The position numbers and the translations under genes were made by a program. Source: Inconstantimicrobium porci (GTDB lineage: Bacteria; Bacillota; Clostridia; Clostridiales; Clostridiaceae). Taken from it: a stretch of DNA of 64,000 bases. Shown here piece after piece: positions 17,960-27,661 of the stretch. Location: positions 1-64,000 of the forward strand of contig NZ_VULX01000001.1 of the NCBI RefSeq assembly GCF_009696465.1. The letters run 5' to 3'. Under the pieces are notes generated by a model, which ran no database searches, was not told the DNA's origin, and was given only the letters and a program-made list of their open reading frames with translations. The stretch's first letter is position 1; every line of letters starts with the position of its first letter.

Positions 17960-19381
17960 ATGGAAATTACAATTAAATTAAATGATATGTCTCACAGATA
18001 TGCTGTTTATCATATATTCAACATTTTCTATACATTTGATGATATTAAATTTGTAGAAGAATCAGCACAGTTTGAAGTTGAAATAGATGAAAAAATCAAA
18101 CTTAAGAATGATAAAATTGAAAGAGTTTATGATTTCGATGAAGAAAGAAATAAGGAATGCATAAAGAGAGCAGTCTTTAAGTTTCTTGAGGAAGTTACAG
18201 GAGATAATTATCCATGGGGTACTCTTATTGGTATAAGACCAAGTAAGATTGCCTTAAAGCTTCTTAGTGAAGGAAAAAGCAATGAAGAAGTACTAAAGTA
18301 TTTTAGTGATAAGTATTTAGCTTCAGTAGAAAAAACACAGTTGTGTATTGATGTTGCAGAAAAAGAAAAAAGTTTTGTAAATAAAAAAGAAAACAGCATT
18401 GCAGTATACATAGGAATGCCATTTTGTCCTACAAGATGTCTTTATTGTTCTTTTGCAGCGAATCCTATTGCAGGATGTAAAAGTCTTGTTGAACTATACT
18501 TAGAAAGTCTTTATAAGGAAATAAAAGCTATCTGTAGTTATATAGATGAAAAGCAGCTTTATGTTGAATCAGTTTATTTTGGTGGAGGAACACCGACTTC
18601 AATTAACAATGAACAGTTTCATGAAACTATAAAATTGGTGTATAATAGTTTTGTTAAATGTCGAAATGTCAAAGAATTTACAGTTGAATGTGGAAGGCCA
18701 GACAGTATAACTGAAGAAAAACTTAAGTCAATGAAAGAGTATGATGTTACAAGGATAAGCATTAATCCTCAGAGTATGAATGATGATACACTTAAAGTTA
18801 TTGGCAGACATCATACTGTTGAAAGCGTTAAGGAAAAGTTCAATCTTGCAAGAAAACTTGGATTTGATAATATTAATATGGATATTATCATAGGGCTTCC
18901 AAATGAAGGAATTGGTGAAGTTGAGAATACAGTGAGACAGATAAAGGATCTTTCTCCTGATAGTCTTACAATTCATGGATTAAGTATAAAAAGAGCATCG
19001 AGACTTCATGAAAATATAGTATTAAAACATGAAGTAAGTATTGCAAAACAGGATGAACTTGTTAAAATGTATAAGGCGACTAATAATCTTGCATTATCAA
19101 TCGGGCTTGAACCATATTACATGTACAGACAGAAGAACATGGTTGGTAACATGGAAAACTTAGGTTTCTCAAAACCAGGAAAAGAGTGTATCTACAATAT
19201 TGAAATGATAGAGGAAAGACAGACTATTATTGCATTGGGAGCAGATGCTGTTTCAAAAGTAGTAAATCTTGAAACAGGCAAGATTAAAAGATTTGGCAAT
19301 GTGAAGGATGTACGTGAGTATGCCGACAGAATAGATGAAATGATTGAAAAGAAGATTAATCTTTTAGATACAATATATTAG
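17960..19381 (+). CDS. hemZ: Coproporphyrinogen dehydrogenase HemZ (radical SAM)
   Basis: 473 residues. The radical SAM motif is MPFCPTRCLYCSF with C156, C160 and C163. GGGTPTS and the VTRISINPQS block are typical of the HemN/HemZ group. Unlike HemN and HemW it has about 150 residues ahead of the motif, the form called HemZ in Firmicutes. It is assigned oxygen-independent decarboxylation of coproporphyrinogen III, although the activity of HemZ is less proven than that of HemN. No other haem gene lies in the window. GGGGGTGA is seven bases upstream of the ATG. hisS follows after 15 bases. Confidence 0.88.
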   Translation: MEITIKLNDMSHRYAVYHIFNIFYTFDDIKFVEESAQFEVEIDEKIKLKNDKIERVYDFDEERNKECIKRAVFKFLEEVTGDNYPWGTLIGIRPSKIALKLLSEGKSNEEVLKYFSDKYLASVEKTQLCIDVAEKEKSFVNKKENSIAVYIGMPFCPTRCLYCSFAANPIAGCKSLVELYLESLYKEIKAICSYIDEKQLYVESVYFGGGTPTSINNEQFHETIKLVYNSFVKCRNVKEFTVECGRPDSITEEKLKSMKEYDVTRISINPQSMNDDTLKVIGRHHTVESVKEKFNLARKLGFDNINMDIIIGLPNEGIGEVENTVRQIKDLSPDSLTIHGLSIKRASRLHENIVLKHEVSIAKQDELVKMYKATNNLALSIGLEPYYMYRQKNMVGNMENLGFSKPGKECIYNIEMIEERQTIIALGADAVSKVVNLETGKIKRFGNVKDVREYADRIDEMIEKKINLLDTIY

Positions 19382-19396
19382 ATTGGAGAGTTGAGT

Positions 19397-20656
19397 ATGG
19401 GTAACAAAATGCAGGCACCTAAGGGTACTAAGGATATGCTGCCAAGTGATGCATACAAATGGCATTACATAGAAGATAAGCTTAGAAAGCTGTCTGATGA
19501 ATTTGGAGTAAGAGAAATAAGAACACCTATGTTTGAAAGCACTGATCTGTTTAAGAGAGGTGTTGGTGAAACAACTGATGTTGTTCAGAAGGAAATGTAT
19601 ACTTTCGAAGACAAAGGTGGAAGAAGTATTACATTAAAACCTGAAGGTACAGCACCAGCAGTAAGAGCGTTTATACAAAACAGTCTTTATGCAGATGCAC
19701 AACCAACAAAAATGTATTACTTTACTGATGCATTCAGATATGAAAATGTTCAGAAGGGAAGACTTAGACAATTTCATCAGTATGGAATTGAATTTTTCGG
19801 TTCAAGTGAGCCATCAATAGATGCCGAAGTAATAACTCTTGCTGTAAGAGCGCTTAAGGAATTTGGGCTTAAAGATTTAAGCATTAATATAAATAGTCTT
19901 GGATGCCCTGAATGCAGAAAGAAATATAACGAAGCACTGAAAGAATATTTCAAATCTAATTATGATGATTTATGTGAAACATGTAAATCAAGATTTGACA
20001 GAAACCCTATGAGAATTCTTGACTGTAAGGAAAAGAAATGTCAGGAAATAGGTAAGGGTGCACCAATAATATTAGATTATCTTTGTGATGATTGTAATGC
20101 ACATCTTGAAAAGGTAAAACAATACCTTGAGATAATGGGCATTCAATATAAATTAGATCCTTATATTGTAAGAGGACTTGATTATTATACTAGAACTGTA
20201 TTTGAGGTACTTAATAATGGTCTTGCTATTTGTGGTGGTGGAAGATACGACAAATTAATAGAAGAACTTAACGGGCCACAGATGCCAGCAATAGGATTTG
20301 GTCTTGGCCTTGAAAGATTGTTATTAGTATTGGAATCAGAAGGTATAGAAATACCTAAGCCTGTTTATAATGATTTATATATTGGCTCAATTGGTGAAAA
20401 TGCACATCTTAATGCATTTAAGTATGTAAATCTTCTTAGAGAAAGAGGTTTAAAATGCGAATGCGATCATATGGCAAAGAGCGTTAAGGCTCAGATGAAG
20501 TATGCAAATAAGATAGATTCGAGATTTACTATTATTCTTGGAGATGACGAACTTGCATCTTGTAAAGCTAAGATGAAGAGAATGAGCGATGGTGAGCAGT
20601 TCGAAATTGACTTAAATAATTTAGATGAAATAGCAAATATGGTTTTAAATAGTTAG
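19397..20656 (+). CDS. hisS: Histidyl-tRNA synthetase
   Basis: 419 residues. Class II synthetase with motif 1 in the EIRTPMFE region, motif 2 around [16 protein letters not shown], the His-specific block [12 protein letters not shown], and motif 3 [11 protein letters not shown]. The C-terminal 90 residues form the anticodon-binding domain. A zinc-like C---C insertion ([25 protein letters not shown]) is present in the middle, as in many clostridial HisS. The ATG at 19397 fits GGAGAG better than the TTG six bases earlier. No T-box leader is seen. aspS follows after 13 bases. Confidence 0.95.
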   Translation: MGNKMQAPKGTKDMLPSDAYKWHYIEDKLRKLSDEFGVREIRTPMFESTDLFKRGVGETTDVVQKEMYTFEDKGGRSITLKPEGTAPAVRAFIQNSLYADAQPTKMYYFTDAFRYENVQKGRLRQFHQYGIEFFGSSEPSIDAEVITLAVRALKEFGLKDLSININSLGCPECRKKYNEALKEYFKSNYDDLCETCKSRFDRNPMRILDCKEKKCQEIGKGAPIILDYLCDDCNAHLEKVKQYLEIMGIQYKLDPYIVRGLDYYTRTVFEVLNNGLAICGGGRYDKLIEELNGPQMPAIGFGLGLERLLLVLESEGIEIPKPVYNDLYIGSIGENAHLNAFKYVNLLRERGLKCECDHMAKSVKAQMKYANKIDSRFTIILGDDELASCKAKMKRMSDGEQFEIDLNNLDEIANMVLNS

Positions 20657-20669
20657 GAGGAAGTAGAAA

Positions 20670-22457
20670 ATGGGCGAAGCATTAAACGGCTTAAAGCGTT
20701 CAATAATGTGCGGTGATGTGAGAGAAGAGCACATAGGCAAAAAAATAACCGTAATGGGTTGGGTTCAGAGAAGAAGAAATCTTGGTGGTCTTGAATTCGT
20801 AGACTTAAGAGATAGAGAAGGAATCCTTCAAATAGTATTTGGGGATAAAATTAATGCAGAAGCTTTTGAAAAGGCATCTAAAATAAAACCTGAATACTGC
20901 GTTGCAGTTACTGGAGAAGTAGTTAAGAGAGAATCTGTAAATCCTAATATGCCTACTGGTATGGTAGAAGTTAAGGGTGAATCATTAAAGATACTTTCTG
21001 AATCAGATACTCCACCTATAGATATAAAAGAAAATGCAGAAACTGCAGAAAACTTAAGATTAAAGTATAGATACTTAGACTTAAGAAGACCAGATATGCA
21101 GAATATATTCAAAATAAGAAGCAAGGTAAGCAAAGCAATCAGAGATTACTTAGAAAGCACTGGATTCCTTGAAGTTGAAACTCCAATGCTTACAAAATCA
21201 ACACCAGAAGGTGCAAGAGATTATCTTGTTCCATCAAGAAACTATCCAGGAATGTTCTATGCACTTCCTCAGTCACCACAGCTGTTCAAACAGTTATTAA
21301 TGGTTTCTGGATTTGATAAGTACTTCCAGATAGTTAAGTGTTTCAGAGATGAAGATTTAAGAGCTAACAGACAGCCTGAATTCACTCAGGTCGATCTTGA
21401 AATGTCATTCGTTGAACAGGATGATGTTATGGCTTTAAGTGAAGGGTTAATTGCTCATGTATTCAAAGAAGTAGCTGGTGTTGATGTTAAGCTTCCAATA
21501 AAGAGAATGACATTCAAAGAAGCTATGGAAAAGTACGGTTCAGATAAGCCAGATCTTAGATTCGGTATGGAAATCACAGATATTACAGAAGCTGTTAAGA
21601 CTTCAGACTTTAAGGTATTTAAGGGCGCAATCGAAGATGGCGGTTCTGTAAGAGCTTTATGCTTAAAAGGCGGAGCTACAATGGGAAGAAAGGATATCGA
21701 CAGATTAGGTGAATTTGTTAAGACTTATAAAGCTAAGGGTCTTGCATGGATTCAACTTAAGGAAGAAGGAATCAAATCTCCAATTGCTAAGTTCTTAAGT
21801 GAAGATGAAATGAACGCTATAGTAAGCACTATGAATGCTGAAACTGGCGATTTAATCTTAATCGTTGCAGATAAAAACAAGGTTGTATTCCAGAGTCTGG
21901 GAGCTTTAAGACTTGATCTTGCTAAGAAGTTCGATTTAATCAAAGACAAGAATGAATTCAACTTCACTTGGATTACTGAATTCCCAGTATTTGAATGGAG
22001 CGATGAAGAAAATAGATATATGGCATGCCATCACCCATTTACAGCACCAATGGATGAAGATATTGATATAATTGAAAGCGATAAAGAACATGCAAGAGCT
22101 AAGGCTTACGATTTAGTATTAAATGGTGAAGAACTAGGCGGTGGATCAATAAGAATTCACAACATGGAACTTCAGGAAAGAATGCTAAGAGCTTTAGGTT
22201 TTAATGAAGAAGATGCATGGAAGAAGTTTGGATTCCTATTACAGGCATTTAAATTTGGACCACCACCACACGGCGGACTTGCTTTTGGTCTAGACAGAAT
22301 GATAATGTTCCTTGCAGGAACTGAAAATATTAAGGATGTTATAGCATTCCCTAAGAATCAGAATGCATTCTGCTACTTAACTGAAGCGCCAAACATAGTT
22401 GATGAAAAACAGCTTAATGAATTAGGAATAGGTGTGTTACCAAAGGAAAACAAATAA
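20670..22457 (+). CDS. aspS: Aspartyl-tRNA synthetase
   Basis: 595 residues, bacterial-type AspRS length. An N-terminal OB-fold anticodon domain (MGWVQRRRNLGGLEFVDLRD) precedes the class II core, with motif 2 FRDEDLRANRQPEFTQ, an inserted GAD-type domain in the middle, and motif 3 AFGLDRMIM near the end. AGGAGG is nine bases upstream of the ATG. The hisS-aspS pairing is conserved in Firmicutes. The CsoR-like regulator begins two bases after the stop. Confidence 0.96.
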   Translation: MGEALNGLKRSIMCGDVREEHIGKKITVMGWVQRRRNLGGLEFVDLRDREGILQIVFGDKINAEAFEKASKIKPEYCVAVTGEVVKRESVNPNMPTGMVEVKGESLKILSESDTPPIDIKENAETAENLRLKYRYLDLRRPDMQNIFKIRSKVSKAIRDYLESTGFLEVETPMLTKSTPEGARDYLVPSRNYPGMFYALPQSPQLFKQLLMVSGFDKYFQIVKCFRDEDLRANRQPEFTQVDLEMSFVEQDDVMALSEGLIAHVFKEVAGVDVKLPIKRMTFKEAMEKYGSDKPDLRFGMEITDITEAVKTSDFKVFKGAIEDGGSVRALCLKGGATMGRKDIDRLGEFVKTYKAKGLAWIQLKEEGIKSPIAKFLSEDEMNAIVSTMNAETGDLILIVADKNKVVFQSLGALRLDLAKKFDLIKDKNEFNFTWITEFPVFEWSDEENRYMACHHPFTAPMDEDIDIIESDKEHARAKAYDLVLNGEELGGGSIRIHNMELQERMLRALGFNEEDAWKKFGFLLQAFKFGPPPHGGLAFGLDRMIMFLAGTENIKDVIAFPKNQNAFCYLTEAPNIVDEKQLNELGIGVLPKENK

Positions 22458-22459
22458 TT

Positions 22460-22726
22460 ATGGAAGATGAAAAGTTAAAAAAAGATATTCTTTTAAGACT
22501 CAGAAAAATCGAAGGTCAGGTCAAGGGTATTCAAGGTATGATTGATAAAAATACATGCTGTGATGATGTACTAGTGCAGATAGCAGCAATTCGTGCTGCT
22601 ATAAATAGAGTAGGCGGGCTTATACTTGAGAATTATGCTAAAAACTGTCTTGAGATTGGATCAACTGATGAAGAACAGGAAAAACTTAAAAATCTTATTA
22701 GTACCATAAATAAATTTGTAAAATGA
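22460..22726 (+). CDS. CsoR/FrmR-family transcriptional repressor lacking the ligand His
   Basis: 88 residues, all-helical DUF156 fold: RLRKIEGQVKGIQGMID, CCDDVLVQIAAIRAAINR and LILENYAKNC. Members repress metal efflux or persulfide stress genes. Copper sensors use Cys-His-Cys with spacings of 25 and 4 residues; here the matching positions are C34, Y59 and C63. The His is replaced by Tyr while both Cys remain, as in the persulfide sensor CstR, which also lacks the His. Copper sensing is therefore doubtful. It is tied to aspS, starting two bases after its stop. A possible target is the Cys/His-rich membrane protein just downstream on the other strand. Confidence 0.88.
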   Translation: MEDEKLKKDILLRLRKIEGQVKGIQGMIDKNTCCDDVLVQIAAIRAAINRVGGLILENYAKNCLEIGSTDEEQEKLKNLISTINKFVK

Positions 22727-22736
22727 TAATAAATAT

Positions 22737-22767
22737 AGCCGACACAGCAAAATGTGTCGGCTTTTTA
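22737..22767 (+). terminator. Terminator of the hemZ-hisS-aspS-csoR-like unit
   Basis: Perfect stem AGCCGACACA/TGTGTCGGCT, a six-base loop and a T run. Confidence 0.9.
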
Positions 22768-22796
22768 TATAAAATAAGATGAATATAAGAAAAGAA

Positions 22797-22834
22797 ATTC
22801 GTGAGTAGTATTAAGCCTTACGGGTTTCTTTTGC
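22797..22834. terminator. Bidirectional hairpin between convergent genes
   Basis: Twelve-bp stem GAAATTCGTGAG/CTTACGGGTTTC with GU pairs and T runs on both sides. It is the likely terminator of the minus-strand gene at 22837-23148. The stem resembles the P1 cassette of the intergenic repeat family. Confidence 0.6.
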
Positions 22835-22836
22835 TT

Positions 22837-23148
22837 TTAAGAAAGTTCTTTGAGTATTTTTATTCCTGCAAGAGTAATCAATAATATTCCTGCTGTCATA
22901 GTAATAAATTTTTTATTATTATTCATGAAATCTCTTACTGGGCACAACATTTTATTCATATCTTCTTTAAAATCAGATCCTTCGTTATTGCTGTCTTCAG
23001 GTTGTGAAGTGTAAGTATAATAATGAGTTTTACTAAAATGGTCATGGTCACAGCAACAATTTGATTTAGCAGTTATTTTGGGGATTTTTACACGTTTTCC
23101 AAGATAGTTTAGTTCTTTCTGCAGATTAATGCCGATACTGTTATACAT
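22837..23148 (-). CDS. Small membrane protein with a CCCDHDH motif, unknown function
   Basis: 103 residues. Residues 31-37 read CCCDHDH, a plausible metal-binding cluster. A single hydrophobic helix lies near the C-terminus (about 80-99, FITMTAGILLITLAGI). The rest is polar and probably disordered. No family is recognised. The start used is the ATG at 23148, which has AGAGGTG at the right distance on the minus strand; the GTG nine bases upstream lies in that ribosome binding site. It converges with the CsoR-like repressor gene, from which it is separated by two terminators. A link to metal or sulfur stress is speculative. Confidence 0.65.
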   Translation of the reverse strand: MYNSIGINLQKELNYLGKRVKIPKITAKSNCCCDHDHFSKTHYYTYTSQPEDSNNEGSDFKEDMNKMLCPVRDFMNNNKKFITMTAGILLITLAGIKILKELS

Positions 23149-23371
23149 TTTAATCACCTCTATATAATTGTGCCCAAAGAGTAATAAAAATATAGAGGAA
23201 TAAATAGGAGAAATGTTTTATTCATAATTGCGATTTGTTGAATATTAGCATTTAATCGGATATAATTTAGTTAATGATGTAGATACATTTTTTGAATTTA
23301 AATTATGTTTTAGAATTTAATGACGAATTGTATTTAAGATAATGTATATAATATAAAAAGATGAGGTATTT

Positions 23372-25393
23372 ATGGAATTAAAAAAGATAAATGAGAATGA
23401 TTTAATATTTTCTCTTGATATAGGTACTAGAAGCATAAATGCAACAGTGGGTATCGTAAGGGACAAGAAGTTTGCTGTTATAGCTGAAAAGTTTATAGAG
23501 CATAAAGAAAGAGCTATGGTTGATGGACAGATACATGATATTAATCTTGTATCTTCCACTGTAAGACAGATAAAGAAGGAGCTTGAAGATGAGATAGGAT
23601 GTACCTTAAAGGATGTAGCCATTGCTGCAGCGGGAAGATTCTTAAAGACGGTTGAAGCTGAATATGAAACTGAAATAGATGAAGAGGCTGAAATTGATTC
23701 GACATTAGTTAGAAGCTTAGAGATGAGTGCAGTAAAAAATGCCGAAACTGAAATAAATAAAACAACTGAAGGTAAACTATACTGTGTAGGCTATTCAGTG
23801 AAGAATTATTACTTGAATTCATACATAATTTCTAATCTTATCGGACATAAAGGTGCTACTGTAAAGACAGAGATAATTGCAACTTTTCTTCCAAGATCTG
23901 TTGTGGACAGCCTTTATTCAGTAATGAACAAGGTTAACCTTAAAGTAGTTAATCTTACACTGGAGCCTATAGCTGCTATGGAAGCAGTAATACCTAATAA
24001 GTTAAGATTATTAAATCTTGCGCTTATTGATATTGGAGCAGGAACTTCGGATATAGCAATTTGTAGCGATGATTCTGTATCTGCCTATGGCATGGTGCCT
24101 CTTGCTGGCGATGAAATTACTGAAGCAATTGCCCAGAACTGTCTTGTTGATTTTAATACTGCAGAATCAATTAAAAAACAGTGCACTGAAAATGAAGAAG
24201 TTACTTATACAGATGTGCTTGGACTTGAAAATACAATGAAAAGCAGTGACATTTTAAAAGTTATTGATCCACTTATAACAAAGATGGCAGAAGAAGTAGG
24301 TACAAAAATAGTCGAGCTTAATGGAGGAAAATCTCCTAGTGCTGTATTTCTTGTAGGTGGCGGCTCGCATACACCTTTTATTAGAGAAAGGCTTGCAGAA
24401 AAACTCAATATTCAGCCTCAGAGAATTGCAATAAAAGGAAGAGATGCTGTTACAGACTGTGTATGTGAAAATCTTGATATTGGTTCAACAGGTGTAACAG
24501 TTCTTGGTATAGCGCTAGTAGCTATTAAGAATATGGGAAAAGATTTTATTGATGTTACTCTTAATGATAACATTATTAGTCTGTTTAATTCTCATAAGCA
24601 TACAATAATGGATGTGCTTATACATGCAGAAATTAATCCTAAAATACTTATGGCTAGAAATGGGAAGACGGTAAGATTCACTGTTAATGGCTCTAAAAGG
24701 CTTGCCTTTGGTGAGTTAGGAAGAAATTCAGTAATTACGCTTAATGATAAGGAAGCAACATTAGAAACTGAAGTTACTAATGGTGATGAAATAAAGATTC
24801 AGTATGCTGTAAATGGCAAAGATGCCGCTCCAAAGGTACTTGAGTTTATGGGCATTGTAGATGAAAAATTTATATACTATAATGATAAGATTATCAATCT
24901 TGAACCACTTATAAAGATAAATGGCGAGGAATGTGATGCTGAAGCAGTAATAAAAAATGGTGATGATGTTGAGATAATAGTTCCTAAGACAATAAGTGAT
25001 ATTAAAAAGTACGTTTTAAAGGACGAGTCTGTAAAAATAATTATTGATGAATGTGAGATTCCTGATGATTACGAAGTTACAGATGGAGAAAGACTAAATT
25101 CTCTAAAAGCAGAAGAAAAAATTGATGAAACTGTTTCAGCTGAATCAAAGGATGAAAAAAGTGAAAGTGTGAAATCATATAATGATGAAAACATTGAACT
25201 TGAAGTAAAAGTTAATGGTGAAAAGTGTATATTAAAGAATAAAAAGCAGTATATTTTTGTAGATATATTTAACTTTATTGATTTTGATACAACTCTTATA
25301 AAAGGAAGTATTAAATTGCTGCTTAATGGTAAAGAAGCAGCATATACAGATGTTCTTAAAAAAGATGATGAAATAAGAATATTTTGGGAATAA
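23372..25393 (+). CDS. FtsA-like actin-fold protein with extra C-terminal beta domains
   Basis: 673 residues, well above the usual 410-440 of FtsA. The N-terminal actin/Hsp70-type fold has LIFSLDIGTRSINATVG (11-27), IDIGAGTSDIAI (about 218-229) and FLVGGGSHTPFI (about 325-336), the phosphate and adenosine motifs. An FtsA-type 1C region is likely between 85 and 170. The C-terminal 270 residues hold repeated beta-rich units ending in NGDEIKI, NGDDVEIIV and KKDDEIRIFW, resembling beta-grasp modules. No amphipathic membrane-targeting helix is seen at the end. It is single and not beside ftsZ. Clostridia have such FtsA-domain proteins of unknown role alongside true FtsA. Confidence 0.75.
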   Translation: MELKKINENDLIFSLDIGTRSINATVGIVRDKKFAVIAEKFIEHKERAMVDGQIHDINLVSSTVRQIKKELEDEIGCTLKDVAIAAAGRFLKTVEAEYETEIDEEAEIDSTLVRSLEMSAVKNAETEINKTTEGKLYCVGYSVKNYYLNSYIISNLIGHKGATVKTEIIATFLPRSVVDSLYSVMNKVNLKVVNLTLEPIAAMEAVIPNKLRLLNLALIDIGAGTSDIAICSDDSVSAYGMVPLAGDEITEAIAQNCLVDFNTAESIKKQCTENEEVTYTDVLGLENTMKSSDILKVIDPLITKMAEEVGTKIVELNGGKSPSAVFLVGGGSHTPFIRERLAEKLNIQPQRIAIKGRDAVTDCVCENLDIGSTGVTVLGIALVAIKNMGKDFIDVTLNDNIISLFNSHKHTIMDVLIHAEINPKILMARNGKTVRFTVNGSKRLAFGELGRNSVITLNDKEATLETEVTNGDEIKIQYAVNGKDAAPKVLEFMGIVDEKFIYYNDKIINLEPLIKINGEECDAEAVIKNGDDVEIIVPKTISDIKKYVLKDESVKIIIDECEIPDDYEVTDGERLNSLKAEEKIDETVSAESKDEKSESVKSYNDENIELEVKVNGEKCILKNKKQYIFVDIFNFIDFDTTLIKGSIKLLLNGKEAAYTDVLKKDDEIRIFWE

Positions 25394-25403
25394 GGAGGAC
25401 GAA

Positions 25404-26585
25404 ATGGATATATATAAAGAAGCTTTAGACATAGAAGATATTTTAATAAGCTTAAGAAGAGATTTCCATATGCATCCTGAACTTGGGTTTGAAGAGCATA
25501 GAACAAGTGGTAAAATTAAAGAATTTCTTGATTCATTAAACATACCTTATGAAACTTATGCAGGTACCGGCGTATGTGGCATAATCACAGGAGAAAAGAA
25601 GAGTGATGAAACAAGAGTTATTGCATTAAGGGCCGATATAGATGCGCTTCCGATGCAGGAGAAAAATACTTGTGAATATAAATCGCTTAACGAAGGAAGA
25701 ATGCATGCCTGTGGACATGATGCACACACAACTATTCTTTTAGGTACTGCCAAACTGCTGAATGATCATAAAAGTGAATTTTCAGGTATAGTCAAACTTA
25801 TTTTTGAACCTGCAGAGGAAACTACTGGAGGAGCACCAGTAATGATTAAAGAAGGTGTTCTTGAAAATCCTCATGTTGATGCAATAATAGGTCTTCATGT
25901 TGATGAAAGCATGGAATACGGCAATATTAAGATTAAGTATGGAGTAGTTAATGCAGCATCAAATCCTTTTACTATCAAGATTAAAGGAAAAGGAGGACAT
26001 GGTGCGCAGCCACATACTACTGTTGATCCAATAGTAATAGCATCTCAGGTGGTTTTATCACTTCAGACAATAGTAAGTAGAGAGATTGCACCAGTTAATC
26101 CATCGCTTATTACTATTGGAAGCATACAGGGGGGAACTGCCCAGAATATAATTCCTGATGAAGTATGTCTTAAGGGAATAATAAGAACAATGACTAAAGA
26201 AGACAGGGAGTATGCTAAGAAGAGACTTAGAGAAGTGGTAAATGGCATATGTGTGACAATGAGAGCTGAAGCTGACATAGAAATAGAAGAAAGTTATCCA
26301 TGTTTATATAATGAAGATTCAATGGTTGATGTTGTAAAGACAGCGGCATGTACCGAAATAGGAGAAGAACATGTGCTTAATCAGAAGAACCCAAAGATGG
26401 GTGTTGAAAGCTTTGCATATTTTGCAGAACAGCGTGATTCAGCATTTTATTTCTTGGGAATTGCAAATAAGGAGAAAAATATTATACATCCTCTACACAA
26501 TTCCTTATTCGATATTGATGAAAGAGCCCTTGCAGTTGGAGTCGCTATACAGACAAAAGCAGTTCTTAATTATTTGACAAAATAG
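25404..26585 (+). CDS. M20-family amidohydrolase/aminoacylase
   Basis: 393 residues. MHACGHDAHTTILLG (about 96-110) carries the Cys/His metal-binding motif of the HipO/AbgB-like M20D peptidases, with IFEPAEETTGGA and GLHVDE later and KGKGGHGAQPH in the dimerisation domain. Such enzymes hydrolyse N-acyl amino acids or small peptides; the substrate here is unknown. AGGAGG lies five bases before the ATG, ten bases after the FtsA-like gene, so the two are probably co-transcribed. Confidence 0.9.
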   Translation: MDIYKEALDIEDILISLRRDFHMHPELGFEEHRTSGKIKEFLDSLNIPYETYAGTGVCGIITGEKKSDETRVIALRADIDALPMQEKNTCEYKSLNEGRMHACGHDAHTTILLGTAKLLNDHKSEFSGIVKLIFEPAEETTGGAPVMIKEGVLENPHVDAIIGLHVDESMEYGNIKIKYGVVNAASNPFTIKIKGKGGHGAQPHTTVDPIVIASQVVLSLQTIVSREIAPVNPSLITIGSIQGGTAQNIIPDEVCLKGIIRTMTKEDREYAKKRLREVVNGICVTMRAEADIEIEESYPCLYNEDSMVDVVKTAACTEIGEEHVLNQKNPKMGVESFAYFAEQRDSAFYFLGIANKEKNIIHPLHNSLFDIDERALAVGVAIQTKAVLNYLTK

Positions 26586-26672
26586 CTAAAAAGGCTTAAT
26601 GTAAGATATTGTTGACTTTATACAATAAGAAAAATAACAACAAATGAAAATATATTTAGGAGTTGATCTTTT

Positions 26673-27644
26673 TTGCAGATTTATATAGGGCCAAATGAGG
26701 CTGGACAGAGACTTGATAAGTTTTTAAGAAAGTACCTTAAGGAAGTTCCTTTAAGCAGAATATTTAAAGGAATAAGAAAAGGTGATATTAGAGTAAACGG
26801 AAAAAAAGAAAAAGAAAAGTATGTTCTAGAACTTGATGATGTTCTTGAGATTAAATACATGAATGTTGATGATGCAAAAAGCAAAGTTAAAAAATTCAAT
26901 AAAGTTAATACTGGAAAATTAAAAATAACATATGAAGATGAAAATATGCTACTGATTGAGAAGTGGCCAGGAGTACTTGTTCATTCTGATAAAAAGAATG
27001 GTGCCCCTACACTTACTGATTATGTGTTGTCATATCTTAATGAAAGAGGAGATTATACTCCAGAAACAGAAGTCACATTTACACCAGCTTCTTGTAATAG
27101 ACTTGATATGAACACATCGGGTATTGTTATTTTCGGTAAAAACTTTGAATCTCTTAAATGTCTAAATGAAATGATAAGGGAAAGAAAGATAGATAAATAC
27201 TATATGGCTTTAGTTAAAGGCAGAATAGAAAATGGTTTATATACAGCATACATAAGTAAAGATGAAGAAAAAAACATTTCAAAAGTATATCATGATAAAA
27301 AACCTAATACAAACAAGATTCAGATGAAGGTTAATGTTGTTCAGACAAATGGAGCTTATTCACTTGTTGAATTAGAGCTATTAACAGGAAAAAGTCATCA
27401 GCTAAGAGCTCACTTAGCTTTTTTAGGTAATCCGATAGTTGGTGATCCTAAGTATGGAGATAGAAAGTTAAATTCTTTCTATGATAATAAATATGGTCTA
27501 AATTATCAATTCCTTTATGCATATAAGCTTATTTTCAGAGATGTTCCTGAAAAATTAGGATATCTAAAGAATAAGACCATTGCAGAGAGTCTTCCACCAA
27601 TATTTAAGAAGATTAAGAAGGATGTTTTTAAATTTACCTTTTAG
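26673..27644 (+). CDS. RluA-family 23S rRNA/tRNA pseudouridine synthase
   Basis: 323 residues. An N-terminal S4 RNA-binding domain (about 10-60, GQRLDKFLRKY, GDIRVNGKK) precedes the catalytic domain, with the active Asp in CNRLDMNTSG (D145) and GKSHQLRAHLAFLG. It converts uridine to pseudouridine in rRNA; the target site cannot be told from sequence alone. The start is a TTG at 26673 (MQIYIGPNEAG) with AGGAG about 12 bases upstream. The flippase gene follows after 17 bases. Confidence 0.93.
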   Translation: MQIYIGPNEAGQRLDKFLRKYLKEVPLSRIFKGIRKGDIRVNGKKEKEKYVLELDDVLEIKYMNVDDAKSKVKKFNKVNTGKLKITYEDENMLLIEKWPGVLVHSDKKNGAPTLTDYVLSYLNERGDYTPETEVTFTPASCNRLDMNTSGIVIFGKNFESLKCLNEMIRERKIDKYYMALVKGRIENGLYTAYISKDEEKNISKVYHDKKPNTNKIQMKVNVVQTNGAYSLVELELLTGKSHQLRAHLAFLGNPIVGDPKYGDRKLNSFYDNKYGLNYQFLYAYKLIFRDVPEKLGYLKNKTIAESLPPIFKKIKKDVFKFTF

Positions 27645-27661
27645 AATGATAGGAGAAAAAA

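Noticed and set aside
17573-17960. Attenuator or T-box for hemZ-hisS-aspS
   Set aside because: The hairpins there belong to the intergenic repeat family; no T-box sequence (TGGNACCGCG-like) is seen.
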